NCBI GenBank assembly: GCA_964019415.1
Contig: OZ025870.1
Span: 3,319,408-3,383,407, forward strand
From: Ianthella basta
Lineage: Eukaryota; Porifera; Demospongiae; Verongiida; Ianthellidae
Direction of reading: 5' to 3'
DNA length: 64,000 nt
Within the stretch, counting starts at the first letter, position 1. Each line of letters starts with the position of its first letter. Below the pieces are notes generated by a model. That model worked only from the letters and a program-made list of their open reading frames with translations, ran no database searches and was not told the DNA's origin. The translations under genes and the position numbers were made by a program. Shown here in pieces: positions 1-11,670 of this stretch.

Positions 1-1390
1 AGGACATCAATGTTACCACTCACTATAAAACTTCACTCACAAAGTTACAGTATGTGCTTGCAGTGACGTAATCAGATAGTATTCGGTATGGGAACAAAAG
101 GAAAAACAATTACCAATAAGGGTAAAGAGGTCCAATATCAGCTGATACCAATTGCCGATCCGGTGCAGCTTCACTTCTAATAAATCTTGTAGCATGGCTC
201 CTCAGTATATAAGCCCACATGGTAAGAATTCTTAAAATCAGGTGAAATTCTGGAAAAGGAACACGCAGAAACAGCAATGTCTATAGCTAATCTAGTCTTT
301 AGCTACCTGGTAAGCTTAGGGTATGCACACATAAGTAGTATATGTACACTCCAGAAAAGAAACACTCTTTGTGAAAGGCAGTGTCAAGCATTCCACACAT
401 TGTCTTTGAAAATTACCCACACTGAGGCACTAGAACATAGTATTACCCCTTGTCCTAGTTACATTCACTCAGTGAACGTGCTCATACATTTCAGGTTCCT
501 ATAAGACAAGGGATAGCTGTATGAACCTACATACTCAGATCATTTTTCTTGTCCTAGCTTTGAACCGATTGGCACAACTAAGCCACACACTAGGGGACAC
601 TCTTCCATCAAGATTACAACTGAACTAATGTCATACACAAATCAAAAGCTGCCTACCACATACACAAGGCCCATCAAAACCAGTCCCAACCAGTTACAAC
701 TAGTATGAATCTATAACAGCTCAAACAACTCAAAAGAACCTACAACATGATACAATAATCTACAGTCCACTTGTGCACAAACAATCATGTCAAGTAGTGA
801 TATCACAATTCTTCATCATTTTTAGAAGAGAGTTTAATCAGTGGAACCCTTATAATGCAAACACTTTTGGAACAAGAAAAGTGTTCTGATTGTAGGAGTG
901 CCTGCATTTCACAGGTACGGAAAATATGCATACCTTAAAATACTCTTGTTGTAAGTGTGCAAACATGCAGACAAATTTGTGAATGTAGAGGCATTACCTC
1001 GAGTACACCAAGCGCTCATGTACACATGCACCATTTCCAAAAACAATTGTAATAGGAGCAACAAATAGTTTGTATAAACCAACGGAATACATGATTCATG
1101 ACGCTTGCCAGACTCTGTGCTGATTGTTTCACTTGTTCAAGGTAATATTACAAAACACTGAGCTGCCCTTTTACGGCAGCTAATCAAACGGTCCAGATTA
1201 TAATCATATTATAGCTAAAATCAGTAACTGTTACAATTACTAGTCACAAACCAACTTGTAATACATGTATTACATGTATACCTATGTGCCCTCATTCAAT
1301 GCATAAAATCTACAGTGTCCTCTACCACTAAATAGTGATAATGTTATTGGAACATAATTATATGAATCTTACTATAATTTACCGAATCTC
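1..1390. other. Intergenic or intron DNA without a recognised gene
   Basis: No exon with splice sites and a convincing protein could be supported. The stretch around 165-345 is a diverged direct copy of about 3305-3485 (both contain a taaatcttgtag / tagatcttgtag block and a later agctac.tg block), so it is probably old dispersed repeat. Confidence 0.4.
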
Positions 1391-1394
1391 TGAT

Positions 1395-1700
1395 TTTTAT
1401 GTTTGTTTGTTACCTCATAAAATCTGTGTCTTGCAAGGAATTGGCTCGGGCCGCTCTGTGCCAGTTGAGGGACTCGGGGCCAGGATCTTAGTGGTTAGTT
1501 CGCCTAGTTGCCTTGCGGCCAAAAAGAGAGATGTTCTTCGTCAGTACCCCGCGGGCCGACACGCCATTTTACAATTATCGACCGGCCCTTCCACTACCAG
1601 TCATTGGTGGACTTGATGCGCGCCATGCCAGTTAAAGGGAGTGGAGGGACACAAGCTTAGAGGGGTGCCGGCCACCTAACTGCCTTGCAGCCGAAGAGTG
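1395..1700 (+). repeat. Dispersed GC-rich repeat, copy 1
   Basis: About 300 bp match, in direct orientation, the stretch at about 56285-56590. Shared blocks include ccgtgccagttgag, gcgggccgacacgccatttt and gtggagggacataagcttagagggg (here with one base changed). It lies on the low-coordinate side of the 90-nt linker exon in both places, so it may be part of the larger end-to-end duplication rather than a free mobile repeat. No coding sense is evident. Confidence 0.6.
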
Positions 1701-2574
1701 CGCTTCCTTTTTTTTCGGCGAGCCGAGACGCCATTTTTGACCACTCTTGCAGCCCTTGACAATGTACATTATTTTATCCTGCCGCAAGAATGTGACATCA
1801 CTTCCTGTTGGCATCGGTGCATGCCAATGTGACTAATTTAAAGAATTTACAAATGCTCTTTCAGACAGACAATCTACATAGCTATACACCATATCATTGC
1901 ACAACCTCATCCTCAGTACATACATGAATCACCATCACGCACATGCATGCCTTTAGCCAGTATGTTGAACATGATACCATTAATTACATACACTATATTG
2001 CAGGCATAGCATTGTCCCTTACTATGTGCACTGGCATGTGCTCCACTTGCGGGCACTCCATGCTGTATAATAATGGTACAATCCGCTTAATGCTATCCTA
2101 TACTCACATGTCATGCACATGTACGTGACGCTGCAGATAACAGCATACTGCCCAGCTGACATCAACGCACCGTCACACAACATGCTAGTGTTGGCAGACA
2201 GGAGTCAGCGTGCTGTCGTCGACGCGCTGGAGCAGGGAAGCCCGCCGAAGGTGGGCTTTCCTGCTTATCATTAAAGTCACAATATAGCTGGTTGCCCTTG
2301 CTATATTATCATTAGCAATTAAAACCCTAGCTACCGCTTATAACGCTAACAGATACAGTATCTTCATCGCTGTTAACAAATCACCATTTTCTTGCACCAC
2401 ACAGTGCAATTGTAAATGTTACACATCATAACTGTATTGTAACTTAGCATAAACTTGCAGAAGATGTTCGAATAGTATAATGTACTTGAGTAACTGTGCA
2501 CTAGTGCTTCATTGAAACATGCCAGAAATTTAGGTCATATTACAATAGCTTGAGGAATGTGCAATGCAACTCAC

Positions 2575-2664
2575 CAGTGTACCCTCCACTGCTTATTTTA
2601 GCTGGAGGAGAAGTAGTGCCTTCACTAGAGACTGGTCTCTTGGATCCAGCAGCAGTAGATGGGA
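2575..2664 (-). CDS. 90-nt linker exon, copy 1 (Ser/Pro/Gly-rich)
   Basis: This minus-strand exon has an acceptor (AG before TCCC) and a donor (CTG then GTGAGT). It begins by completing a codon with two bases and ends with one extra base. It reads PSTAAGSKRPVSSEGTTSPP followed by AKISSGGYT. Copies of identical length and phase lie at 10257-10346 and 58459-58548, each with conserved flanks. It joins in phase to the CARD-like exon at 7190-7549 about 4.5 kb upstream. The low-complexity, KRP-containing sequence suggests a flexible linker. No downstream exon was found between it and the window edge. Confidence 0.6.
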
Positions 2665-2669
2665 CTAAA

Positions 2670-3863
2670 TGCATGGTAAGATAAGGAATAAAGGTGCATT
2701 CATGCAACCTTAAACTCAACTATGCACGTATTGCATAACAATCTTACTATGCTATGAACCTGTACTATGCAAGAATGCAGTCAAAACAAGATTAACCCTT
2801 TACGGGAAAATTTAAAATTGGCGCATGCTTGCGCACCATGCTATACCAAATTAAAATGGCTCTGCACATAGTAATCTCATGCGCCACATGTTGACAGCTG
2901 ACAAAGCTCTCTTAGGATGAATATACTGATACTGAATATACGGTGGACTTCATCAAGCTGCCCTCAACAAAGATTTTGACTGCCCTTTGCGTGTACACTC
3001 AGGAGAGACGAAATGTCAGCCAAAGGATAACCAGAAAACTACTGAATTTGCCACAAGCCACTCAAAGCTGTTGTCCTTTTGTAGCAGCCGAAAATGCCGT
3101 AAAAGTGCAAGCCCTTCTTCCTTGATACGTAGATGCGTCATTGGTACTTACATGTATCCAATTATTTGACATTGTCATTGTTAACTAAAGGTTTAGCTAT
3201 AGAGTTAGGTAATAGATTATGCACATCCCTCTGGACAACGATTAAGAGCAAGTCAGGCCATTCTGTGGCAGCTTACATGATTTGTACTGTACACTGTACA
3301 TTCTCAGGTTTGGTTTAAATAGATCTTGTAGTCTTGGTCTCTCGGCATATAACAACACACAGCTACAAATCTTAAAAACAAAAGCCATTTTGGAAAATAA
3401 TAAACATGTGAAAATGGCCAGATCCATAGCTACGTACCTGTTCAGTTTGGGGCATGCACACACACATGTAATGATTTAGAAAAGTAATGTCTGTGCATAT
3501 CCTTCTTCAGTCACAGCATCTAACATGCTTTCATGATCTTACACAATTCACCCACACATTAAAACCAAACCCTTATCTCCTTTTGTCAACTTTATAGCAA
3601 ACATGCTATATTGCTTCAACGCTCTTAACCAGGGAACACCGAACCTACTCAATATCATTCCTCATCACCATCATCAGTGAGTTTAATAGTCGGTTCAATC
3701 AGATATGGTGAACGGTCACAGATCTTAAGTTGCAAATGGTATCTGTAATTATTCTAATGCATCTATGTCTGTGGGGTGGTAGTGAACTAGGAAGTGCCCT
3801 TAGCTGAAGGCTGATTGCTTACGGTACAGCATCCACAGCTACGTATGCACGAGGAAGTGCCCT
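2670..3863. other. Probable intron without recognised feature
   Basis: This stretch lies between the linker exon and a small MITE. Short open frames on both strands lack splice support or recognisable protein. I see only the diverged repeat at about 3305-3485 that matches 165-345. Confidence 0.35.
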
Positions 3864-4043
3864 TACAGCCAATTTCAGAATGGTTGGCCAAATGACAATT
3901 GGCAGAACGGCCAAATGGCGCGACGTCACTAATAGTGTAACTGCTTGCTATTACATCACTCCTATTGTACAGTATTGCCATTTGCTATGACGTCACGCCA
4001 TTTGCCATTTGCCTTTTGGCCAACAATTCTGAAATCGGCTGTA
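3864..4043. mobile_element. 180-bp fold-back MITE with TA-type ends
   Basis: The ends read TACAGCC and GGCTGTA, and the arms pair over roughly 65 bp (left arm starts tacagccaatttcagaat, and the reverse complement of the right end is tacagccgatttcagaat). No transposase is present, so it is non-autonomous. TA at each end would fit a Tc1/mariner-like target site. It is bracketed by a 40-45 bp direct repeat (agctgaaggc.gattgctta) at about 3799-3841 and 4042-4087. Confidence 0.65.
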
Positions 4044-4659
4044 GCTGAAGGCAGATTGCTTAGGGTTCAGTATCCACTCCACAGCTGTGTCTACAGCCAG
4101 CCCTTTTACGATACAGTACTAGTTCTTGCTACTGAGTTAAACTCAACACATTTTGTTCCTCGTTCCTCATCCTAACCCTATTAGCTAGCTAAACCCTAAC
4201 CCTAATGTCCATCGTCGGTGCTGAAAATAGCTTTGTTTAGCTACCCTGTTATTATAGTGTAAGTTACACAGCTAAGTAGCTATAACTGATTGTGTCACAG
4301 GCCATATGCCCATAAAATGAACTTGGACTACTCTGGAAATTACTCGTTCATTGCATGAAACCATGGCCAGGGTATGTGGATGAGGCCCAAATTAAGGCGT
4401 GGCTGGACGTCCCCCGATTCAGGGCGGTTTCTTACCTAACACGTCTGACCACCCATTTGATTGCTTACCACTACTATAGCTAGTTTGTGCGCAATTACAA
4501 ATACTGCGAAGCGTTCATGAACTAGTGCTGCCCTTGAAGTATATATAGCTAGCTAGCTACAATGCACCAGAGACTGTCAGACGGGACTGGATCGGAGGCC
4601 TGAGGGGAGACTAGCCTTGAGTTAAATCATAATATGGAGTGCGTGAGTGAATCATGAGA

Positions 4660-7110
4660 AAACTGGCAGTACTTTGAGCAGACTCGCCATACATTACAAT
4701 GGGACACCATCTTTGTTTTACAGAGGAAAGCGAAGTAGATTACAAAATTTGCAGCAAATTCCTTTGTTTAAAACTCCTCCTGGGGAGATGGTGCAACGAT
4801 AGGGTTGTGTAATGAACCCATGACGTCATTGCAATTATTCGTTTCTCCCTACAACACAATTTGCAACTGCTGCAGTGCAAATATGCCGAACATTAAGGAC
4901 AACACCGGACCAACCAAGAAATCAAGACATTCGGGTATGATGAGAGCTCTTAGGAACCGCTGACAACTGGAGAGCAATACAAGACGCTTGACCTTGCAGA
5001 AGGTGATTCGAGGTTGAAGAGGAGACACATGCTCACTCCGGAGTCACCACCAGGAGTCAGCTGAAGGGAATAACAAGGAATCAGCTCAAGGGAACAGTCA
5101 GCTGCATGCAACTCTATAGCTCACTGCAACTATACAACGTCTATAGTTATCACTCAGTAGCCTTAACTTGGTAGCTAGGTTTGGAAGTGCTTAGCATCAA
5201 AAGCACTGGAAGCACCTGCGTCGGGCACTGCAGCAGAGGAGGGTGCAGAAGGTGCCCTTCTCTGCTAGTACAATCAAAATCAACGAGAAAAGCAATAACA
5301 AACTGAGCTGCATGGTATCAGAAATTAGCTTTTATGCAACTATAATAGCCATTGTACGCATCTTTGAACTTGAGATTATCAGCGAAAACTGCCAGCAAAC
5401 AGATAACGGTATCCAAAGAATGACTAACCACAAACAGCTAACACTTATCAACGATCAATTAACAGTTAACTGCAATTCATGAGATTTAACAGTAATTTAC
5501 AAACTTATGTTGCTTCATGTGTCATAGTCTGTTCTGTGATCAATGTCGAGGTGATTTTGACAGCGTACTCCAAGCAGCTAATTACTCAGCCTTTACTTTC
5601 AGGAGAGACTCTTGTACAGAAATGTTGTATGGATCCTTGCAGCTGCTACAGAAAAGCTAGATAGCAATTGTTATCTGCCAGTCTGCAGAGGAGTAAGATG
5701 GGCACTTTATCTGACTGATGTTAGTGGGCACTGGAAACACCGAGTGACAACTGGGTGATTTCCAATACTTGCATCATTCGTGCATAAGACTACATGTTGA
5801 AAAAAAATTGCACCTGCATGCAGGCAACTGTTAACAGTTAACGATTAACTGTTGGTGGACAATGGTTAACTCTTGTGTCTATATTGGTTGCCATCTAGCG
5901 TCATGCAATTTTAGGAGACAAATGAATAGCAAAAAATGGGTTGTAACAAGTTCAATTTAACCACCTTTGATCCGGTGACAAATGTGCTTACATAAATTAT
6001 GTATGTACAGGTAAGATCCGATGCAATGCTATCACAATCAAGTCAAATATTATTCAACTCAAGTCAAATATTCCCCGAGGGGATAAGTATCGCTGGATGT
6101 CAACAAAGATGCTACCCCTGTCGGTATCTCTTTGCACATGAGAAGGCAAGGACATATCGTCAGAAACAACAAGCCCTAGTATTTCACACTGTTGTTCTGG
6201 AACATGATAGGAGTCATGCTGTGCTCTTCACAAGCTTACAGAGTCCCTTTAAATGCATGCCTAGAATGGCAGTGAAATGAACCAGAGCCAGCATCCATAT
6301 AGATCATGGAGGGTGCTGGCTCTGGTTTACTGCCACGTGCAGTTCACAACAGTGTCTTTCGCATGCCTATACATTTATATATGTCAGACAGAGCCTCTCT
6401 CTACTTTGCAAAATATAGGCTTGTTTTATCTACCAAAATGCAAGTGACCACTAGTCATTCTCATAAGCGGCTGTTCACGCCACTTGTCTCGCACGTAATC
6501 GGGTAGTTGGAGAGCATAGAGAAGCTTCAGTAGTTCAATTCTACAGTAGCTACCTGTATCATGCTCTAAGCAGGTAAAAGCAATGGCTGGTGTCTGGAGT
6601 AACGCAGAGGTGCTTCTTTCGATCGAAATGTGTATGGGAGAGGGCCGCTCAGGCAGCAATTACCAATAACTGCGCCTTTCGTTCAAAAATTCAGCAATGA
6701 AAATCATGTGTTGTAGACTACTACAGTCCTTTTCTGCACTTCATTTGCATTACTCGAACCTGTTCTGCTGTAACTAGTGTAAACTGGGGCTCATGAACTG
6801 ATGAGAACTGATCCATAGAACGGTTCTCATAACCAGTTATGTAACTGTTCCACTAGTGTAATCGAGCTGTGAGTGTTATGTAGTACAGTGGTCATTCAGC
6901 ACTAATGAGTTAATGCATAGCAGTATGTTGCCGACTATGAGGTAAGATCGCAGTTAATTCTTGATGATGACTCTATAACAAATCCAGTCTTCTCGCTGAT
7001 GGTTCACTTTGTGACAATAAGTACAGTGAACATCAGCAATATGTAAAATGTACATACGTGGCTAGGGACATTATTCTAAACTCCCACATGCGCATCATGA
7101 AGCATGGATC
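4660..7110 (+). repeat. Segmental duplication, copy 1 (pairs with 59905-64000)
   Basis: About 2.4 kb align in direct orientation with the right end of the window, beginning with actcgccatacattacaatg-like sequence and still matching at 7080, where the window end cuts the partner. Copy 1 lacks the two transposons seen in copy 2, so it supplies empty sites: gcagctaattactcagc at about 5573 and gaacatgataggagtcatg at about 6199. Here it lies between the CARD-like exon and the 90-nt linker exon, so it is probably intron. One small frame (Ala/Glu-rich, ending ALLC then stop at about 5258) is kept open in both copies. Confidence 0.75.
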
Positions 7111-7189
7111 CCACTTCCTTCTTTACTGAAAGAGATGCATAATACCGTATCAATTTATGCATTAGTCGAGTGATGCTAGTCCTTATCAC

Positions 7190-7549
7190 CTGTGTTTGTT
7201 GTATTCATTGGTAATGGATGTGGGCTCAGTTGCTGATCAGAGCTACCAGGATCAATTCCATGGATTCGCATATGCAATCGTTGCCCAACTTCCTTTGTCC
7301 TGCCAAAGCCATCGTCAACTCCCATCAGTACTCTCGGCAGCATCACAATCTGCTCAAATGAGCAATTCTGGCATAAATGGTCGTAAAGTACTCCACAAGC
7401 TGATCTTGCATCTTTTGCTTGTTCAATGTCAGTCTCAGTGCTCTTTGCTATGACCCCTTGACGTCTCAGCTCTGGTGCACATGTTTTGGCATTCACGTTG
7501 CTCAAAATGACATCTCTGAATTCTTGTAGAATGGCATCCACTGAGTTAT
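7190..7549 (-). CDS. CARD-like (death-fold) domain exon
   Basis: This 360-nt minus-strand exon has an acceptor (CTGCAG before ATAACTC) and a donor (CACAG then GTGATAAG). Phase is 1 at both ends, matching the exons on either side. The protein starts NSVDAILQEFRDVILSNVNA and continues through PELRRQGVI and a helix ending FEQIVMLPRVLM. The pattern of short amphipathic helices with APELRRQGVI and VLYDHL resembles CARD / death-fold domains, which act as adaptors in innate immune and apoptotic signalling by homotypic binding. The tail is Pro/Asn/Thr-rich. The assignment rests on resemblance only and another death-fold subtype is possible. Its duplicate in the right-hand copy would lie just past the window end. 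Confidence 0.6.
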
Positions 7550-7617
7550 CTGCAGAGTGTCAGTAAGCACAAGAAAGCTGGATCAGCCATAAGAGACTAC
7601 ATCTTTAAGGCTCGTAC

Positions 7618-7665
7618 CTTCCCCCATATGTTCAATGATTACATTTGGACTGAATTCACAAACAA
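7618..7665 (-). CDS. Short exon upstream of the CARD-like exon
   Basis: The donor is GAAG then GTACGAG, and its last base joins the next exon in phase to give D. It reads VCEFSPNVIIEHMGE. The acceptor is uncertain. AACAGTAAG before TTGTTTG (start 7665) gives a phase that fits the exon at 7742-7776. GTGAATTCAG (start 7649) has a better pyrimidine context but no matching upstream exon. Confidence 0.45.
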
Positions 7666-7741
7666 CTTACTGTTTACATCACAACAACATACAATAGCAG
7701 ACACATTTCAGATCAAGGGATAATAGGACCACATTCCTCAC

Positions 7742-7776
7742 CTTTTGGAAGGTATGCAAATTCCACATTGAAATCA
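7742..7776 (-). CDS. 35-nt exon upstream in the CARD-like gene
   Basis: This minus-strand micro-exon has an acceptor (CTAACAAG) and a donor (CAAAAG then GTGAGG). In the phase that fits its downstream neighbour it reads DFNVEFAYLPK with one base over. It is weak alone because of its length; the support is phase agreement with the next two exons. Confidence 0.4.
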
Positions 7777-8306
7777 CTTGTTAGGTGAAACATAACTATA
7801 GTATTGATGAGTATAACTGAGTAGGCTTAATTGGTCGTTGTACAAGGTCATCGATTGATTAGAACCTGACCCACAAGGTCAAAATGTGCTAGGTTGCCAG
7901 TTGTAGCGGTATAGCACTCTGAGCAATGAAATCACAAGCATGAGGCACTGTGCCTGCCGAGGACGCACAGCTAGTTTTAAGCAGGCCCATCTATAGATGG
8001 CACCATCATGTATAGGTTTACTACGTAATATCTGAGCCAGGAGTGCATAATAAATAAAAAAGGAAGGGTAGGACCGGGCAGCACCCATGCAAATAATTGC
8101 TTTCTGGACATCCTACCCACGGGAGTCGTGTTACTATTTTAGAATGTGAATCGCTGGAGTAGTGGAATCGTTCCTACCGTAGAACTCGTTGTCTTGCAAG
8201 CATAAACCGACACAAAGTGGCCACGTACGCAGCGACCACACTCGATGGCAATGACACTCAAATGCATTAAATAAGCTGGTATTAACCGACGCAGCAAAAC
8301 GTTTAC

Positions 8307-8369
8307 CCTTCATGTGTGCTCTGTACATGTCCAGGAAGGCCATAACATCTCCGGGCGGGCCATTCTTTC
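8307..8369 (-). CDS. Possible 63-nt exon
   Basis: The acceptor (ATATTTTCAG) and donor (GAAGG then GTAAACG) bound a symmetric phase-1 exon reading KNGPPGDVMAFLDMYRAHMK. It looks protein-like and lies upstream of the CARD-like gene on the same strand, but its exit phase does not fit the exon at 7742-7776, so membership in that gene is unproven. Confidence 0.3.
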
Positions 8370-8816
8370 CTGAAAATATTGGACCAACATTGGAATATTG
8401 GTCCATCTTGTACAAACTGTATGCAGCAATCACAGTGGGGTAGTAGCAAGCTTTAAACGCTCTAACGTCTAAAGGTACTACGGTATCAGTAGCGCTGAGC
8501 TTGCAAGGTCTGTCGTGGGCATGTTAGCGTGTTTAGTTCATGCAGTGGCTAGATCGGACCGTGACGATCACGCAAGAAGAACTTACAGAATTCTGTACAA
8601 TGTGCAGGAGGTGACACAGAAGGTGTCATTTGTGAGCAATGGACGGTGAAGAGAAGAAGCACAGCGTGGACAGCGGAGAGGAATACTATGTGGAAGAAGA
8701 GAAGCACAGTACAGGACCTGGAGAATAGAATAACGGCAATTTAATTGAAGAAGCGTATCTCTACATAACCTCTTCTACCTACCGTGATGGATACCCTGAC
8801 AGCAGGAAAGGAGTAA

Positions 8817-9014
8817 TTCAAAAGAAGGCCAAGCAGCAGGAAGGAGAGAAGTGACATCAAGATCAAGCTGTTCTGCAAGTGCTCTAAGCCAGACACATGG
8901 GATAAGGATATGATCATGTGTGGCAGCTGTGATGAATGGTTTCACTTTAAGTGTATCGATTCAGAAGAGCCAAGCAAACAAGAACAGTGGTTCTGTAGTG
9001 ACTGTTCATGTTAG
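8817..9014 (+). CDS. PHD zinc finger exon or gene remnant
   Basis: The plus-strand frame ends at a TAG and encodes a full C4HC3 PHD finger. It shows C-x-C (FCKC), then MCGSC, then DEWFHFKC, then QWFCSDC at the C-terminus. PHD fingers read histone H3 tails in chromatin proteins. Spacing fits the family (C-x1-C-x11-C-x2-C-x4-H-x2-C), and the conserved Trp before the last Cys pair is present. The frame is closed upstream by TAA at 8814-8816, with no clear acceptor. A small ORF at 8639-8728 (start MDGEEKKHSV, then EEYYVE, a string like the beginning of a chromodomain) ends 86 bp earlier. Either this is a last exon with a missed acceptor or a broken chromatin-reader copy. Confidence 0.6.
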   Translation, partial: FKRRPSSRKERSDIKIKLFCKCSKPDTWDKDMIMCGSCDEWFHFKCIDSEEPSKQEQWFCSDCSC

Positions 9015-9019
9015 CTAGC

Positions 9020-9170
9020 AACATTGCCTATGTACCATTGGAAACTATGTAGCTATCCTATGTGTATTATTTGATGCTGTACTATTATTCTTAGCCATTT
9101 ACTATTGGACACTATTTAGCTATCCCATGTATTATTTGATGCTGTACCATTATAATCTACCTTGTCCTAA
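9020..9170 (+). repeat. Two-copy tandem duplication of about 75 bp
   Basis: The blocks ccattggaaactatgtagct ... tatttgatgctgtact and ccatttactattggacacta ... tatttgatgctgtacc follow one another directly after the PHD stop codon. Confidence 0.55.
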
Positions 9171-9221
9171 AATAATATTATGCATACATAGCTAGCTATT
9201 TCGAGAATTGTGTGACCCTAC

Positions 9222-9727
9222 TAGGGGTCGAGCGAATAACCGAATATTCGAATATTCGTTCGGTAGCCTAATATTCGAAGAAGAATTTTATTTGTTTGAA
9301 TATTGGTGACGCTTAATGACGTTTAAAAATGGCCGCGAACCACGTAAAATTCGTCTCACTCATGAATCAGTCAATATCTACGGAACGAAACACCTCCTAT
9401 TTGTTATGGATTACGCAGAGACTGCAGAAAAATGCTTTCTGCCAGGTCACATTTGCCCGTTCTGCTCTTCATCCGACTTTCTCCTCCCATTTTCGGTGAG
9501 GTTTGGTTCTCTAATACCAGCTTCACAACAGGGTTGAAGCTGGTATTGGAGAACCAACCCTTTATGATGCCTGAGCCAGCTGAGAAGCCCTCACTTCATT
9601 TTCGGTGACCACTCCACAGAAGACGGCCATATTTGGTAATCACTTCCGGTGGAACGAATATTCGAATATTCGTTCACTGAAAGCAACGAATAGTCAAACT
9701 TAATACAGAGTATTCATTCAACCCTTA
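9222..9727. mobile_element. hAT-like MITE, 506 bp
   Basis: The ends are TAGGGGTCGAGCGAATA on the left and its imperfect reverse complement TATTCATTCAACCCTTA on the right. Both subterminal regions carry gaatattcgaatattcg. The flanks are GACCCTAC (9214-9221) and GACCTTAC (9728-9735), an 8-bp target duplication with one mismatch, which is the hAT hallmark. The interior has a small palindrome around 9512-9560 and no transposase, so it is non-autonomous. Confidence 0.75.
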
Positions 9728-9814
9728 GACCTTACTTAAAGGGATCAAAAGTTTCAGGGTAGGACCATTATTTGCAGAAAATTCTGGTCCGGGGGACCAA
9801 TATTTCCTATGAAA

Positions 9815-9870
9815 CAAGTATTTTGAGTTAAAAAACTTGTGGGGCTACCGCCCCAAACTCAAAATACTTG
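9815..9870. repeat. Dispersed fold-back unit, copy 1
   Basis: The 56-bp hairpin starts caagtattttgag and ends ctcaaaatacttg, with a GC loop region containing ggggctaccgcccc. Near-copies are at 24508-24563 and 47675-47728. The first two are followed by the same sequence (gcagctctgtcactcacaat) and then a (CA)n tract, so this is a repeat family linked to microsatellites. Confidence 0.7.
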
Positions 9871-9941
9871 CTCACTTCGGTAGCAGCTCTGTCACTCACA
9901 ATAGGTAAACATGACATTGTGTCATACACCTCAGTGACCTC

Positions 9942-10092
9942 TGCACACACACACACACACCACTGGCACCAGACATACATGACACACGCACACACACACC
10001 CATGCACATGCACACACACACACACATGCATACACACACGCACGCACGCGCGCGCACACACACACACATGCACGCATGCACACACACACACA

Positions 10093-10142
<50 letters not shown>
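9942..10142 (+). repeat. (CA)n microsatellite
   Basis: About 200 bp of mostly CA dinucleotides interrupted by tg, gc and cg steps. The long open frames here (Thr/His or Cys/Val) are artefacts of the repeat. Confidence 0.9.
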
Positions 10143-10256
10143 GCACAGAGAAATCTCCAGCACAGACAGACACATGAATGCTTACAGCACAAATTTGCAA
10201 CTTTTCCCTTTAAGTCATGCTACAATAGCTTGAGGAATGAGCAATATGCAACTCAC

Positions 10257-10346
10257 CGCTGTATTCTCCACTGCTTATTTTAGCTGGAGGAGCACTATTG
10301 TCTTCACCAGAGACTGGCCTCTTGTATCCAGCAACTGCAGCTGGGA
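10257..10346 (-). CDS. 90-nt linker exon, orphan copy 2
   Basis: It has the same length, phase, acceptor and donor as 2575-2664. It reads PAAVAGYKRPVSGEDNSAPP followed by AKISSGEYS. Flanking intron sequence (tacaatagcttgaggaat on the donor side) is also shared with copy 1. No CARD-like exon or large downstream exon was found beside it, so it may be an orphan or a gene whose other exons I could not see. Confidence 0.5.
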
Positions 10347-11670
10347 CTACAAATGTTAAGATAAATTAAGGATGGAGGTGAATTCAAATTACATAAAAAG
10401 CAAATTGAATTAATATAATGACACATACATATAACAACACACATAATGATACACTGCTATATTCCAACCACATGAACAACTTAGGACTTCCACTATTTAA
10501 GATGCTATTACAATTATGTGTCTCAAGTTTAACCCTGAGGTTAAACAGAGTTAACATACAAATGGAACATCAAAGGTTATAACATGGTGGCCAGGGTTTC
10601 TGCCAAAATGGCGCAAAATGGGCTGCCAATAACGTCGCTATCTAATCCGTTATCCCAGCGAGTCCGTAGTAACAGAACATTCTCTTAACAGCAACGTTGG
10701 AGAAGTGAAGTTCCCACCCACCCTGCCCCAATGTATAGTCTACATTGGGAATGGGCAGTCAGTGGGCAAACGTCCACGGTTATGTTGCTTCCACAACTAA
10801 GTAAGCTACAACCCCATGGTGGGTGACCTGAGTTCCTTGCAAAGGAGGCTGGCAAGGTATCTGAAGTGGAAGGTAAGTAGGTATTACTAGGGGTTAAGGT
10901 AGGCTCGGTAAATCCTGTAAAGGTATGTACATACTGTGGCATGACTCACCCTGTGCTGTCTTAGCCCAATTACAGCTCCCAGCTTACAGGCAGATCAGGT
11001 ATTGTCCAGGTTTGATTATGTTTATTGTTGCGTAGTAGTGTTTGTAATTGCTGTAGTGGCTCTTCAGGGCCTACGTCGGCATCTTGGGCGCTCCAAGCCA
11101 CAGTCTGAAGGGTGGTGTTTCTCCATTGGTAACGATGTGATCAGGCCCATCCGTGGGTATGCAGTATGTGGTCTAAGTCCACATCCCCAAAGCAATAGTT
11201 CCAGGCAGTATGGGTGACAGTCGAAGGGAGTTTGCCATGTCTACTTTGGGATCAGATTATGGTTGCTTAGCAACTGGGCAAGTGGAAACGTCACTTGGTT
11301 ACTGGTTCAAATGTTGGGGTTTGAGTTCAAGAGTAGTTACATCTTAATTGCACTTAATAATAATAAAAGATTGAAACAAACTAAAATCCTAACAATAAAT
11401 CATGCACATCATCAAGAGTGTACGTAACCATAGCAACAATTGGAATGGGGGATGTTAGTAGTTACATCACAACACCCACAACTTTAATTGGTTGCTGCAT
11501 ACCCTGGCCTTCTGCCAACTCATTGTATTGACATACTTGAGTTCAAGTTACATAACTATCCTCCTCAGACACAGCTGGGATCATGCCAGGGGGGAGGAAC
11601 CGATTGCATGTTGAAGTCAGTAATTTACTTTCAGAGAGTCTTTGATTAATGCAGGACATTAGTATTAGTT
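10347..11670. other. No confident gene
   Basis: A minus-strand Thr/Pro/Ser-rich frame at about 10850-10925 (GFTEPTLTPSNTYLPSTSD) follows a possible acceptor TTTACAG, but its donor is not consensus. A plus-strand frame at 11002-11217 has one hydrophobic segment (CVVVFVIAVVAL) and nothing else. Neither is supported enough to call. Confidence 0.3.

Noticed and set aside
4168-4206. Telomere-like ccctaaccctaa string
   Set aside because: Only about two clean repeat units, too short to call an interstitial telomere or chromosome end.
9828-10233. Open frames of 65-121 codons rich in Thr/His or Cys/Val at the CA tract
   Set aside because: They are translations of a dinucleotide repeat. The same kind of frame occurs on both strands and at every CA or GA tract (24404-24926, 31073-31545, 40127-41051, 47874-48255, 59377-59718).
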